From: a bacterium
GTDB lineage: Bacteria; Spirochaetota; JAHITG01
Reading direction: 5' to 3'
Length of the DNA stretch: 9,558 bases
Assembly: GCA_028711675.1 (NCBI GenBank)
Contig: JAQTRT010000106.1
Coordinates: 1-9,558, forward strand
Shown here one piece after another: positions 1-6,928 of this stretch. Position 1 is the stretch's first letter. Every line of letters starts with the position of its first letter. The position numbers and the translations under genes are program-made. A model generated the notes under the pieces. That model did no database searches. It was not told the DNA's origin and was given only the letters and a program-made list of their open reading frames with translations.

Positions 1-997
1 TAAGCGCGGGATTGCCCCTGTTCCTGATCCTGACCTGATATTGTTTGATGCCGGGGACTTCGCAGTCCAGAAAGTTCCTGGTGTCGTTCAGGCCTGAAAG
101 GGAAAAACAGTAGATCGGGCCTGCTGTCAGATAACCATATTCATCATCATCATCCTGTTTGCCGTACAGAGCCGCATCCCTGAAATAATACATATCCGCG
201 ACCTGGAAATATATCCTGCTGAAATTGATCCCTTCATCCAGGGTTATGATTGTATCCCCTTCCTTATCCTGCGAAGGGACGAACCGGGTAACAGACTTCT
301 GGTCATAAAGAACAACAGGGTCTTTCGGGTTGTTCCTGATGCCGGTGACCCCGCTGATACTGATCATTTTGTTCCTCCGGCTGCGTGTGCTGAAGTCCAG
401 GTCCTTGTATCGCAGGCGCAGGTTTTCTTCCTCCTGTCCGTCCGTTCTTCTGTCGGTCAGGATGAGTTTATAGAAGGGATAGTCTGATTCCTGAAAGGCC
501 AGAGATGTCTTCTTCAGGCTGATATGGCTGCTGAAATCATAGAAAGTATCTTCTTTCAGGAAAGTCCATTTTCCCGTATGATAACCTCCGAATAGCCTGA
601 CGGTCTTCTGGAAATCAGCTGTACCGGTCTCCAGTTCAAGCGTATTGATCATCCTGCTCCCGGTCTGGTTCCGGATGACAAGGGTCTGGGCCGAACTTTC
701 CTCGTCATAACGGATGATTTCAAAAGGAAAGGCCTCCGGCCTCTGGGCCGGGATGTCGTTCCGGATAATGACATAGGGTATCTCATTGGTAGAAAGATCG
801 AAGATGCGCAGGTCATTCTCGTTTTTGTTCAGCCTTTCCAGTATCTCCGGCCGAAGGTGGATCTCGTACAGGCTGTTGGCTTTCAGGGGGCCTTGTATCA
901 CCATGGTATGGGAGAAATGACCGGGCCCGTATCCTTTGGCCCAGGAGCCGGCACACAGGCAGAAGGAGAAAAATAAAAAGAAAACGGGGTTCTTCAA
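1..997 (-). CDS. DUF3999-like exported protein, 3' end beyond the window
   Basis: This is an open frame of 332 codons that runs off the left edge. I chose a TTG start at 997-995. A strong Shine-Dalgarno AAGGAGGT (1011-1004) lies 6 bases upstream, and the TTG overlaps the upstream gene's stop as TTGA, so translational coupling is likely. The N-terminus (MKNPVFFFLFFSFCLCAGSWA) is a signal peptide, so the protein is exported. The early region, about residues 43-68, has the pattern 'YEIHL...DLRIFDLSTNEIPYVI', which resembles the N-terminal domain of DUF3999 proteins, where a sandwich domain carries 'DLRV(F/Y)...G..VPY'. The rest visible is beta-rich with many charged residues. DUF3999 genes commonly sit directly after DUF2339 genes, as here, and that order supports the call more than the sequence alone does. 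The molecular function of the family is unknown. The expected C-terminal membrane segment is outside the window. Confidence 0.72.
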   Translation of the reverse strand, partial: MKNPVFFLFFSFCLCAGSWAKGYGPGHFSHTMVIQGPLKANSLYEIHLRPEILERLNKNENDLRIFDLSTNEIPYVIIRNDIPAQRPEAFPFEIIRYDEESSAQTLVIRNQTGSRMINTLELETGTADFQKTVRLFGGYHTGKWTFLKEDTFYDFSSHISLKKTSLAFQESDYPFYKLILTDRRTDGQEEENLRLRYKDLDFSTRSRRNKMISISGVTGIRNNPKDPVVLYDQKSVTRFVPSQDKEGDTIITLDEGINFSRIYFQVADMYYFRDAALYGKQDDDDEYGYLTAGPIYCFSLSGLNDTRNFLDCEVPGIKQYQVRIRNRGNPAL

Positions 998-2961
998 GAT
1001 GCCACCTCCTTTTGAGGATTAGTTTTGACCAGCCTGTCCTTGAACCGGTGGTAAAGGTAGGATACACCGATGAGCACAAGTCCCAGAAAAATAAAGGAGA
1101 TGATCCTGTAAGGCGTATCAAAATTAGCTGTGTCATAGAAAAAGACTTTTAAAAGAGTGATAAAAAAGAGCGTAATAGCCGCGGTCCGGCTGGAGTAATG
1201 GTCCTGTTTGAAACCTTTCATCATGAGTGCAGCGGAAAAGAAAGACCAGAGCACGGATAAAAATGCAAAACGTCCCTTCGGGATAAAATCATGGAAAAAA
1301 CCAAGCAGTTCCACGTTCAGAATAATGAACAAGAGGATCCACCAGAGCCCGGCAGCCAAAGACATGTCTTTTAGTCTGATCTCTCCCTGATAAGGGAAGG
1401 TCTCCATGTGATTCTTCTGTGCAAGATTTTTCCACCGGCCCAGGACGATCAGAAGGGCCAGGGACGTGATGAGGCGGTCCATGATCCTGTATCCGTAACC
1501 TTTCGTTATGTTCATGATATCCAGATCGAGTCCGAAGACCGTAAAATAATCGATCAAAAGGAAACGCATTAAAATAATGAAGAGGAAAGCGTAAGCCGTA
1601 TGGACGAAGATCTTTTTATTCAGCCGGATCCCCATCCAGTACAGGGCCAGGGACTGCCCGATCCAGAAAAGCGTGATCCAGTTCCGGGAAAAGACAAGAG
1701 GGACCGACAGGATCAAAAAGGTCACGGCTTCCATCAGGAGAAGGGTGAAGCCGAATTCCTGGTAACCGGGTTTCCGGACCAGGAACGTAAGCATCAGGAG
1801 CGGGATTACGGTGTACAGGATGGAAATGATGCTGGCCCATGAATAATGGTACAAACCGCTGATCATGTAGTAACTGTAGGAAAAGGCGATCACGGTATTC
1901 GGGATCATGATGATGTAGTTCCTGATGCTGCGCCCTGTCTCCCTGAAGGCCTGATACGCAAAAGGTATCAGATTATAAATGAGATAAAAAAAGTTGAGAA
2001 AAAGTATGGCGGGCCAGAACCGGGAAGGAGAGTATCCCGCAGCAAACCAGATACCGTAGATGACGTATGTGAAGGCCAGTCCCAGGATATTGATGATATC
2101 CCATTTTTTATAAAAAGCCGCGGCAAGCAAGCCGAGATTAAGGAAGGTCATATAGGTCATAAGACCCGTGAGATTAGCGATGCCCGTGGAAAGGATGAAG
2201 GGTGTCAGGAATCCGCCGATGAGGGCCAGGATGGCCAGCCATTTATTGTCGTAAAAGATGGAGAGGTAAATGGCCAGTACCGTGGTCAGGATCATGATGA
2301 TATAGGAAAGCCACTGCTGGACCAGGTGATAGATCTGGAATCCGGCAAATGTGGAGAAATACAGTACGGCGATCCCGCCGCCGATGATGGCCAGACCCAG
2401 GGATTGATAATTTTTTTTACGGAAGGTCTCGCCGCTGAACAGCATGACCATACCCCAGACATAAGCCATGGCTACGCGCACGGCAGGGCTGATCCAGCCT
2501 TTCTGGAAGGAGTACCGGAGGAAGTATCCCACCCCGAAGATCATTACAACGATCCCGATGATGAGAAGCCATTTTTGGCCCAGTCGAACTTCCCATTTCT
2601 GGTCCTTCTCCTTTTCCGGCACGGGAGCGGGTTTGATGTTTTTTTTAGTCTCTTCCTGTTTTTGTTCCGGAAGAGGAACGGCCGGTGCAGTTTGCGTGCT
2701 TTCTTTTATATCGGATTTTTCCTGTTTGATCTGGTTCTTCAGGTCCTGTTCCAGGACCTTCTCGAGTGTCCTGATCTTGTCCGATATCTTTTCCATGCTG
2801 CGGTTGAATGAGTCCTTTGCCGTGCTGAGCTGCTGATATTCTTCGTTTAGTTCAAAATAAATAGACAGCTTTTCACGGATCCTGTCGGGAAAAGCATAAT
2901 GGCAGACGGAACATTCTTTGGTCAGACGAGAAAGATAGGCATTACATTTGGGACACCGCAT
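994..2961 (-). CDS. DUF2339 polytopic membrane protein with N-terminal zinc ribbon
   Basis: This 655-residue protein starts at an ATG 13 bases after the stop of the thioredoxin-fold gene, with a G-rich ribosome site (GGGGGAGG) between them. Residues 1-20 form a CxxC...CxxC zinc ribbon (Cys3, Cys6, Cys17, Cys20). A coiled-coil-like charged segment follows (about 28-85), then a Pro/Glu/Lys-rich linker (about 90-122). From residue about 130 to 640 there are many hydrophobic segments, roughly fifteen or more. Patterns seen in DUF2339 proteins are present: 'LGQKWLLIIG' (127-136), 'GWISPAVR' (155-162), 'GGGIAVLYFSTFA' (194-206), 'IGGFLTPFILSTG' (248-260), and a closing 'LLKVFFYD...RIISFIFLG'. Many DUF2339 proteins are longer, so this is a compact version. 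It belongs to an operon between an exported redox protein and a DUF3999-like protein. The family has no established biochemical role; an envelope function is inferred from topology only. Confidence 0.85.
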   Translation of the reverse strand: MRCPKCNAYLSRLTKECSVCHYAFPDRIREKLSIYFELNEEYQQLSTAKDSFNRSMEKISDKIRTLEKVLEQDLKNQIKQEKSDIKESTQTAPAVPLPEQKQEETKKNIKPAPVPEKEKDQKWEVRLGQKWLLIIGIVVMIFGVGYFLRYSFQKGWISPAVRVAMAYVWGMVMLFSGETFRKKNYQSLGLAIIGGGIAVLYFSTFAGFQIYHLVQQWLSYIIMILTTVLAIYLSIFYDNKWLAILALIGGFLTPFILSTGIANLTGLMTYMTFLNLGLLAAAFYKKWDIINILGLAFTYVIYGIWFAAGYSPSRFWPAILFLNFFYLIYNLIPFAYQAFRETGRSIRNYIIMIPNTVIAFSYSYYMISGLYHYSWASIISILYTVIPLLMLTFLVRKPGYQEFGFTLLLMEAVTFLILSVPLVFSRNWITLFWIGQSLALYWMGIRLNKKIFVHTAYAFLFIILMRFLLIDYFTVFGLDLDIMNITKGYGYRIMDRLITSLALLIVLGRWKNLAQKNHMETFPYQGEIRLKDMSLAAGLWWILLFIILNVELLGFFHDFIPKGRFAFLSVLWSFFSAALMMKGFKQDHYSSRTAAITLFFITLLKVFFYDTANFDTPYRIISFIFLGLVLIGVSYLYHRFKDRLVKTNPQKEVAS

Positions 2962-2974
2962 AAGACCCTCCCCC

Positions 2975-3706
2975 TTATTTTACTTCAAGTACTTTTTCCA
3001 CGAAAGCGTCCTCGGGATAAGCGCCGATAAATTCGATCTTTTTCCCTTTTTCATTGATGATGACGGTCTTGGGAACACTGGAAACGTTATTCTTGCGGGA
3101 AAGGTCCATGAATTCATTGGCTTCGATCATTTCAGCCGTGATCAGGCTGTTCGCCAGGCCGATCTGATGGGCTGTTACAACAGCCATGGGGCAGTAAGGG
3201 CACGTAGGCGTGACGAAGACACGGATCAGGACTTTTTTCTGAATATCGCTCAATTTTTTAACGTTCTTTGCTGATAGTCCGGATCCGCCTGAAGAGACAT
3301 TCTTGATACTCTCCAGGAGAGAACTGTACTCATATCCCGCCGGAAGACCGTAGAACCGGATATTCTGGATCTTGCCGTCCGTTACAAGGATTGCCGGGGC
3401 CCGGTCCACTTTATACGGCTGTACAAGTTTTTTATCCTTCTTCATGTCGAGGAAGCGTGTCTTGATCTTATCGGACAGGGAAGCTGTTTCCCTGACGATC
3501 TGTATGGCGGTCGTGCAGTACAGGCACTCTTTTGTGCCGGACGTGAATACGATCAGCGTCACTTCGTTCTTGAGGGCTTTCAGGTTTTCTCTTATTTCCG
3601 CGCGTGTTTTTGCCTCTTTCAGGAATTCATACGACAGGGGATAAAGCCGGTTAAGACACAGGAAAAGAAAAAGAGCAGATAACAGGAACGATATTTTTTT
3701 CTTCAT
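2975..3706 (-). CDS. Exported tandem thioredoxin-fold (PDO/glutaredoxin-like) protein
   Basis: I place the start at the ATG at 3706, giving 243 residues. GGAGGT lies 10 bases upstream, and a promoter (3741-3768) overlaps the longer open frame that begins at a TTG at 3763, so the longer frame is unlikely to be translated. Residues 1-25 (MKKKISFLLSALFLFLCLNR) are a signal peptide or membrane anchor; Cys17 does not make a clean lipobox. Two thioredoxin-like domains follow. The first (about 45-135) has C61-L-Y-C64 after 'LIVFTSG' and a cis-Pro-type 'RAP' (Pro104). The second (about 155-243) has C169-P-Y-C172 after 'IRVFVTPT' and 'SSVP' (Pro212). This layout matches the tandem protein disulfide oxidoreductases found in thermophiles and anaerobes, which are usually cytosolic; the export signal suggests a disulfide role outside the inner membrane. 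The second CPYC is the canonical glutaredoxin-type active site, while CLYC in the first is less usual. It is the first gene of a three-gene operon. Confidence 0.82.
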   Translation of the reverse strand: MKKKISFLLSALFLFLCLNRLYPLSYEFLKEAKTRAEIRENLKALKNEVTLIVFTSGTKECLYCTTAIQIVRETASLSDKIKTRFLDMKKDKKLVQPYKVDRAPAILVTDGKIQNIRFYGLPAGYEYSSLLESIKNVSSGGSGLSAKNVKKLSDIQKKVLIRVFVTPTCPYCPMAVVTAHQIGLANSLITAEMIEANEFMDLSRKNNVSSVPKTVIINEKGKKIEFIGAYPEDAFVEKVLEVK

Positions 3707-3740
3707 GTAATAATAAACCTCCGGGAAAAGGGCCTTCTTC

Positions 3741-3768
3741 AGTATAGTCAATAAAAAAAACAAGGCAA
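3741..3768 (-). promoter_or_regulatory. Promoter of the thioredoxin-DUF2339-DUF3999 operon
   Basis: On the minus strand, TTGCCT (3768-3763) is followed by a 16-bp spacer, partly a T-run, and TATACT (3746-3741). Transcription would start near 3734, leaving a leader of about 28 bases that contains GGAGGT before the ATG at 3706. It lies in the 136-base gap after the TPR gene, so the operon can be expressed independently of pssA and the TPR gene. I see no convincing terminator in the rest of that gap, only a short AT-rich inverted repeat over the TPR stop codon, so readthrough remains possible. Confidence 0.55.
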
Positions 3769-3842
3769 ATTATTTATCGGCGAAGACACGAGGATTGGGG
3801 TGGAAAGTCATTAACAATGGCAAAGAGTCATAAAACCGCGTT

Positions 3843-5879
3843 TTAAATGATCTCTTTGAGCTGTGTGAGATATTTATCGGATTCGGATTTCGAGAGGATC
3901 TTGAAGGCTTTATAAAGGTTGAACAAGGCGTCCTTGTTCTCCTTGTCCACGTTTAAAGCATGTTTGAACTGCCTGATGGCGTTCTGGTAATCTTCCTGCT
4001 GGGCATAGATGACGCCGAGGTTATTGTAGGTGGCGGGGTTGAAGGCGTTGATTACGATGCATTTTTTATATTCATCAATGGCTTTATTGACCTTGCCTTG
4101 TTTGAACGATGAGTATGCCAGGGCGTTGAAGAGTTCCTCATCCACATAGCCCAGGGCTTCGGCTTTGCTCAAGTACCGGATGGCCTCTTCGAATTTTTTG
4201 GATTTATAATAGGAGATCCCGGCTTTAAAGAGCACTTCCGGGACGATCCGGTAGGAAGGCAACCTCACAAGCTCCTCGAAATATTTAATTGCTTCCTCAT
4301 GGTTCTTGCCGTAATACGAGGTATTCACCATGCTGGAGAGGGCTTCGAAATTACTCTTGTCCTTCTGGATCACCATCAGGAAATATTTTTCCGCTTCGCT
4401 GTAGTTCTTTAAATTAAAAAGATAAATGCGGCCGATCTTCAGATACAGCTCGGTTTCATTCGTGCCGTCTACGGCGTTCTTGAAAGCTTCCAGGGCTTTC
4501 TCCATGTCTTTGGCCTGGAAATAAAGCTCACCCAGGCGCAGCCAGGTCTTTTTTTCCGGAGCGGTCTCCAGGATCTTACGGATGAGAAGGATCGCTTTCT
4601 GGTTCTCTCCCACTTGTTCATAAGCATCGGCCAGGAGCTCCGCGCCCCGGTTCGTGATCAGGCCGCTCTCGGCCAGAGGTGAAAGCTGAGAGATCACGAC
4701 ATCGTACTTTTTTAATTGATACTGGCAGGACGCGTAATTTTCCGGTAGTTCGATAAGCGGGCATCCGAACTTAAAGGCTTTCTTGTACATATCGATGGCC
4801 TTGGCGGAAAAGTTCAGTTCCTTATAAATGTTTCCAAGGAAAAAATAAGGCAGATAATTCTTATAATCCAGGGAGATGGATCTTTTCAGGTCCGCCTCGC
4901 CATCCGAGATATACCCTTTCATGGCAAGGATGTATCCTTTATAAGCGTAAGCCAGGCTGTTCCGGGAATCGAACAGGATGACTTTTTTGAACATGTTCAG
5001 GCTGTCGTAAAAGCTGTTCTTGCTGAAATTGATCTCGCCCAGGAGGAAATAAACATCCAGGTTGGCCGGATTGAGCTCCTTTGCCCTCAGAAGATGTCTT
5101 TCCGCTTCCTCGATCTGATGGTTATACATCAGGCAGGAGGCATGCTGGACCAGGAATTCATCCTCCTGGGGGAAGAGCCTCATGGCGTTCTCAATATTAT
5201 TATTCAGTCCGGCGATATCCCTGGTTCCGAAATAAAAAATGGATTTTGCCCTGTAGTATTCCTTCTTGAACGGATAATTGTTTTTTTCCAGCGGTGAGAG
5301 CTTATCGATGAGGTCAGAGCATTTTGTCCTGATCTCGTCATCGATGGTATGCATTTCCTTAAAATTGATCCGGGAAGGGAAATGCTGCGTGATGAGTGTG
5401 ATGAGTTCGGCTTCCATGTCCGATTTCAGGATATTCACAAAATCAGGGACCGAAGCAGGAGGAACGGATACCGCGGCAGGTACCGCCGTCTCAGTCGCGA
5501 TCTCGAATTCCTGGAGCATCATGTTTTCAGGCAGGGATTCCGGTTCAACTTCCTGTAAGATTGGTTCTTCAGGAAGAATGGCAGCCGGGCTGGTCTCTTT
5601 TATTTCCGGAGTTGCGTTATCCTCTATGGTCAGGATCACCGGTTCTCCGGCTGAAGCATCCATGGTTACGGGCTTCGCTTCTTTTTTTCTCCTTTTCCGC
5701 GCAGCCAGACTGATGACCAGAACGGCCAGAAAGATCAGGATCAAGAGAAGACCGCCCAGATAGAGCAGTTGCGTTTTGCTTCCTGAAAAGTAGTTGTATA
5801 TTTTTAAAAAATATTTATGAATTTGGGTCCAGATGTAAATAATCCATAATTTCAGGTTTAACAGGTAATCAGTATTCAT
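3843..5879 (-). CDS. Membrane-anchored tetratricopeptide repeat (TPR) protein
   Basis: This 678-residue protein starts at an ATG at 5879. An in-frame TAG directly precedes the ATG, so no earlier start exists, yet no Shine-Dalgarno is visible. The N-terminal 35 residues are aromatic-rich and amphipathic. A transmembrane segment (about 38-60, 'LLYLGGLLLILIFLAVLVI') is followed by 'RKRRKK', which puts the bulk of the protein on the cytoplasmic side. A Pro/Glu/Ala-rich linker spans about 65-145. From about residue 220 to the end there are a dozen or so degenerate TPR units. The clearest are near the C-terminus, for example the 'ATYNNLGVIYAQQEDYQNAI' helix pair followed by 'ALNVDKENKDALFNLYKA'. 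TPR arrays are protein-binding scaffolds, and no catalytic motif is seen. The gene lies 35 bases after pssA and is probably cotranscribed with it. The binding partner cannot be read from the sequence. Confidence 0.88.
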   Translation of the reverse strand: MNTDYLLNLKLWIIYIWTQIHKYFLKIYNYFSGSKTQLLYLGGLLLILIFLAVLVISLAARKRRKKEAKPVTMDASAGEPVILTIEDNATPEIKETSPAAILPEEPILQEVEPESLPENMMLQEFEIATETAVPAAVSVPPASVPDFVNILKSDMEAELITLITQHFPSRINFKEMHTIDDEIRTKCSDLIDKLSPLEKNNYPFKKEYYRAKSIFYFGTRDIAGLNNNIENAMRLFPQEDEFLVQHASCLMYNHQIEEAERHLLRAKELNPANLDVYFLLGEINFSKNSFYDSLNMFKKVILFDSRNSLAYAYKGYILAMKGYISDGEADLKRSISLDYKNYLPYFFLGNIYKELNFSAKAIDMYKKAFKFGCPLIELPENYASCQYQLKKYDVVISQLSPLAESGLITNRGAELLADAYEQVGENQKAILLIRKILETAPEKKTWLRLGELYFQAKDMEKALEAFKNAVDGTNETELYLKIGRIYLFNLKNYSEAEKYFLMVIQKDKSNFEALSSMVNTSYYGKNHEEAIKYFEELVRLPSYRIVPEVLFKAGISYYKSKKFEEAIRYLSKAEALGYVDEELFNALAYSSFKQGKVNKAIDEYKKCIVINAFNPATYNNLGVIYAQQEDYQNAIRQFKHALNVDKENKDALFNLYKAFKILSKSESDKYLTQLKEII

Positions 5880-5881
5880 CT

Positions 5882-5910
5882 ATTATATAGTTTCGACCGA
5901 TTTTTTTAAA
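5882..5910 (-). promoter_or_regulatory. Possible weak promoter abutting the TPR gene start
   Basis: A perfect TATAAT (5887-5882) sits only 2 bases before the TPR ATG, with a poor -35 match (TTTAAA, 5910-5905) at 17 bp. Transcription would begin within or just after the start codon, so this would not give a normal message from that ATG. The surroundings are very AT-rich, so the match may be chance. Cotranscription from the pssA promoter is the simpler explanation. Confidence 0.15.
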
Positions 5911-5914
5911 AAAT

Positions 5915-6613
5915 TTAGTAGTTTATTTTATATGATTTGATTTTTTTTGGCCGGATCCTGAAAATGAAGAAGATGATACCGGAGATATTGTACCAGAAGA
6001 TCAAAACAAGCAAAAACAGCCTGTAATTGATGATAAATGAGCCGAGGATGAGGATATAAACCAGTATTTTCCGGGGATTAAGGAGGAGGAACTCCTTGTT
6101 TGGTTTATAGTACCTGAAGCTGGATACCATTAATAAAGAGATTATAATGGCGTAAAAGAGGTAGAAATAAGTATTGAATATCTGGTGATAGAAACCCAGG
6201 AGTATGGCGATGGAGATGCCTGCCCAGGTCGAGGGTACGCCTTCAAAGTAATTCTTCGTGGGCTTCAGATTGAACCTGGCCAGCCGCAGAGCCGCGAAAA
6301 TGGGAATGAGGGCCGAGACCAGGATACCCCAGTTCCCCAGTTTATACAGACTGGCCTGGTATAACAGATATCCGGGAGCCAGCCCGAATGTGGCCAGGTC
6401 TGCCAGGGAATCCATCTCCTTGCCCATTTCATCCGAGGCCTTCAAGGCCCGTGCGATCTTGCCGTCGATGCCGTCAAAGAAAGCACCCAGCAGGATCATC
6501 ATGGCGCTGAACTGGATCTCATCATAGCTGGCCATGATAATGGCGATAAATCCGGAAAGGATACTGCTGAGCGATATAATGGTCGGAATGATGTTCTTTT
6601 TTAATTTGATCAT
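5915..6613 (-). CDS. pssA: CDP-diacylglycerol-serine O-phosphatidyltransferase (PssA)
   Basis: This integral membrane enzyme makes phosphatidylserine from CDP-diacylglycerol and L-serine, the committed step toward phosphatidylethanolamine. I use the ATG at 6613 (232 residues). A longer frame from a TTG at 6658 is open, but a strong promoter (6638-6665) overlaps that TTG and would start transcription downstream of it. AGAAGG occurs twice before the ATG, the proximal copy unusually close at 3 bases and the distal one about 13 away. The complete CDP-alcohol phosphatidyltransferase motif is present: D47-x2-D50-G51-x2-A54-R55-x8-G64-x3-D68-x3-D72. Then come 'FGLAPG', 'ALRLARFN' and 'FEGVPSTWAG', which favour the PssA branch over phosphatidylglycerophosphate synthase. 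About six to eight hydrophobic helices are visible. The last third is very rich in Ile, Phe and Tyr and more AT-rich than neighbouring genes. A decarboxylase (Psd) partner gene is not in the window. Confidence 0.87.
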   Translation of the reverse strand: MIKLKKNIIPTIISLSSILSGFIAIIMASYDEIQFSAMMILLGAFFDGIDGKIARALKASDEMGKEMDSLADLATFGLAPGYLLYQASLYKLGNWGILVSALIPIFAALRLARFNLKPTKNYFEGVPSTWAGISIAILLGFYHQIFNTYFYLFYAIIISLLMVSSFRYYKPNKEFLLLNPRKILVYILILGSFIINYRLFLLVLIFWYNISGIIFFIFRIRPKKIKSYKINY

Positions 6614-6637
6614 AAACCTTCTAAAACCTTCTATAAT

Positions 6638-6665
6638 AGTATATCGTCTTTTTATCAAATGTCAA
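6638..6665 (-). promoter_or_regulatory. Strong sigma-70-type promoter of pssA
   Basis: A perfect TTGACA (6665-6660), a 16-bp spacer and TATACT (6643-6638) lie on the minus strand. Transcription would start near 6631, giving a leader of about 18 bases before the ATG at 6613. The TTG codon at 6658-6656, which would extend pssA by 15 residues, lies inside the promoter spacer and would not be on this transcript. Confidence 0.75.
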
Positions 6666-6754
6666 TCATTTTTTTCAGGTTTTCCGGGATCACGGGTCGA
6701 TAGACACCGGGTCTAAACGGGCTGTTGCCCAAATCAAAAAATAGAGAAAATGAA

Positions 6755-6775
6755 GGGATCCGATTCATCGAACCC
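6755..6775 (+). repeat. Imperfect inner palindrome of the MITE-like element (left)
   Basis: GGG and CCC ends surround a CGAT-TC-ATCG core, forming an imperfect hairpin. Positions 6762-6776 also pair with 6798-6812 on the other side of the element at 13 of 15 positions, so the two inner palindromes are diverged copies of one unit in inverted arrangement. Confidence 0.55.
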
Positions 6776-6798
6776 GTTAAAATACATCATTTCTTCCC

Positions 6799-6818
6799 GG
6801 GTTTGATAAATCAAACCC
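6799..6818 (+). repeat. Perfect inner palindrome of the MITE-like element (right)
   Basis: GGGTTTGAT (6799-6807) and ATCAAACCC (6810-6818) form a perfect 9-bp stem around AA. In RNA or single-stranded DNA the turn would open to at least 4 bases. No T-run follows, so it is not a typical terminator; it is best read as a structural part of the element. Confidence 0.75.
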
Positions 6819-6928
6819 CTGCAAATTCATTTAGGCAACAGCCCGTAAAGACCCGGTGCTACGTTTAATGGGACGTTCGGTTTTTGTAGCGGCGTACCTT
6901 CAGATGCGCCGGTTATCCGGGAAATTTG

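Larger units (their letters stand above)
6718..6845 (+). mobile_element. MITE-like non-coding element, 128 bp, with TIRs and 4-bp target duplication
   Basis: The element begins CGGGCTGTTGCC (6718-6729) and ends with its inverse GGCAACAGCCCG (6834-6845). The terminal inverted repeats run 17 bp with one mismatch (6718-6734 and 6829-6845). It is flanked by direct TAAA repeats at 6714-6717 and 6846-6849, consistent with a target-site duplication. No open frame of useful length lies inside, so a transposase would have to act in trans. The interior carries two related palindromes (see separate entries). The tip resembles the CTGTTGC ends of some DDE-type insertion sequences, but I cannot assign a family from this. 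Strand is nominal because the element is nearly symmetric. The boundaries are inferred from the repeats, not from an empty site. Confidence 0.68.
6705..6858 (+). repeat. Interrupted hairpin: 30-bp inverted repeat arms flanking the insert
   Basis: The arms 6705-6734 and 6829-6858 are inverted copies matching at 27 of 30 positions. The outer part of each arm (6705-6713 CACCGGGTC and 6850-6858 GACCCGGTG) is a perfect 9-bp inverted repeat outside the mobile element. Removing the element and one copy of its 4-base flank restores a hairpin with that 9-bp stem and a TAAA loop. Three more pairs (TAG 6701-6703 with CTA 6859-6861) form if A6704 is bulged out. The hairpin lies about 70 bases beyond the kinase stop codon and could have been its transcription terminator or a message stabiliser, but no T-run follows it on either strand. 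The rest of the gap to the kinase stop (6862-6928) shows no gene or clear signal. Confidence 0.8.

Noticed and set aside
1846..2811. A 321-codon plus-strand frame opposite the DUF2339 gene
   Set aside because: Its product is rich in Asp, Gly and His with no recognisable motif, and it lies wholly antisense to a gene with clear family motifs, so it is a reading-frame shadow.
3707..3763. N-terminal extension of the thioredoxin-fold protein from a TTG at 3763
   Set aside because: The extension reads through the promoter -10 and T-run, and the signal peptide begins naturally at the ATG at 3706 with GGAGGT upstream.
3831..3845. Short inverted repeat TAAAAC-CGC-GTTTTA over the TPR stop codon as a terminator
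   Set aside because: The stem has 6 mostly A-T pairs, includes the stop codon, and no T-run follows on the minus strand, so termination there is not supported.
6799..6818. The perfect inner palindrome as a rho-independent terminator for the kinase
   Set aside because: No T-run follows on either strand, and its relation to the second palindrome makes it part of the inserted element.
6894..6914. Possible hairpin downstream of the kinase stop (CGGCG and CGCCG separated by 12 bases)
   Set aside because: The stem is only 5 bp with a large loop and is followed by CTACAAAAACC on the minus strand rather than a T-run; it is too weak to call.
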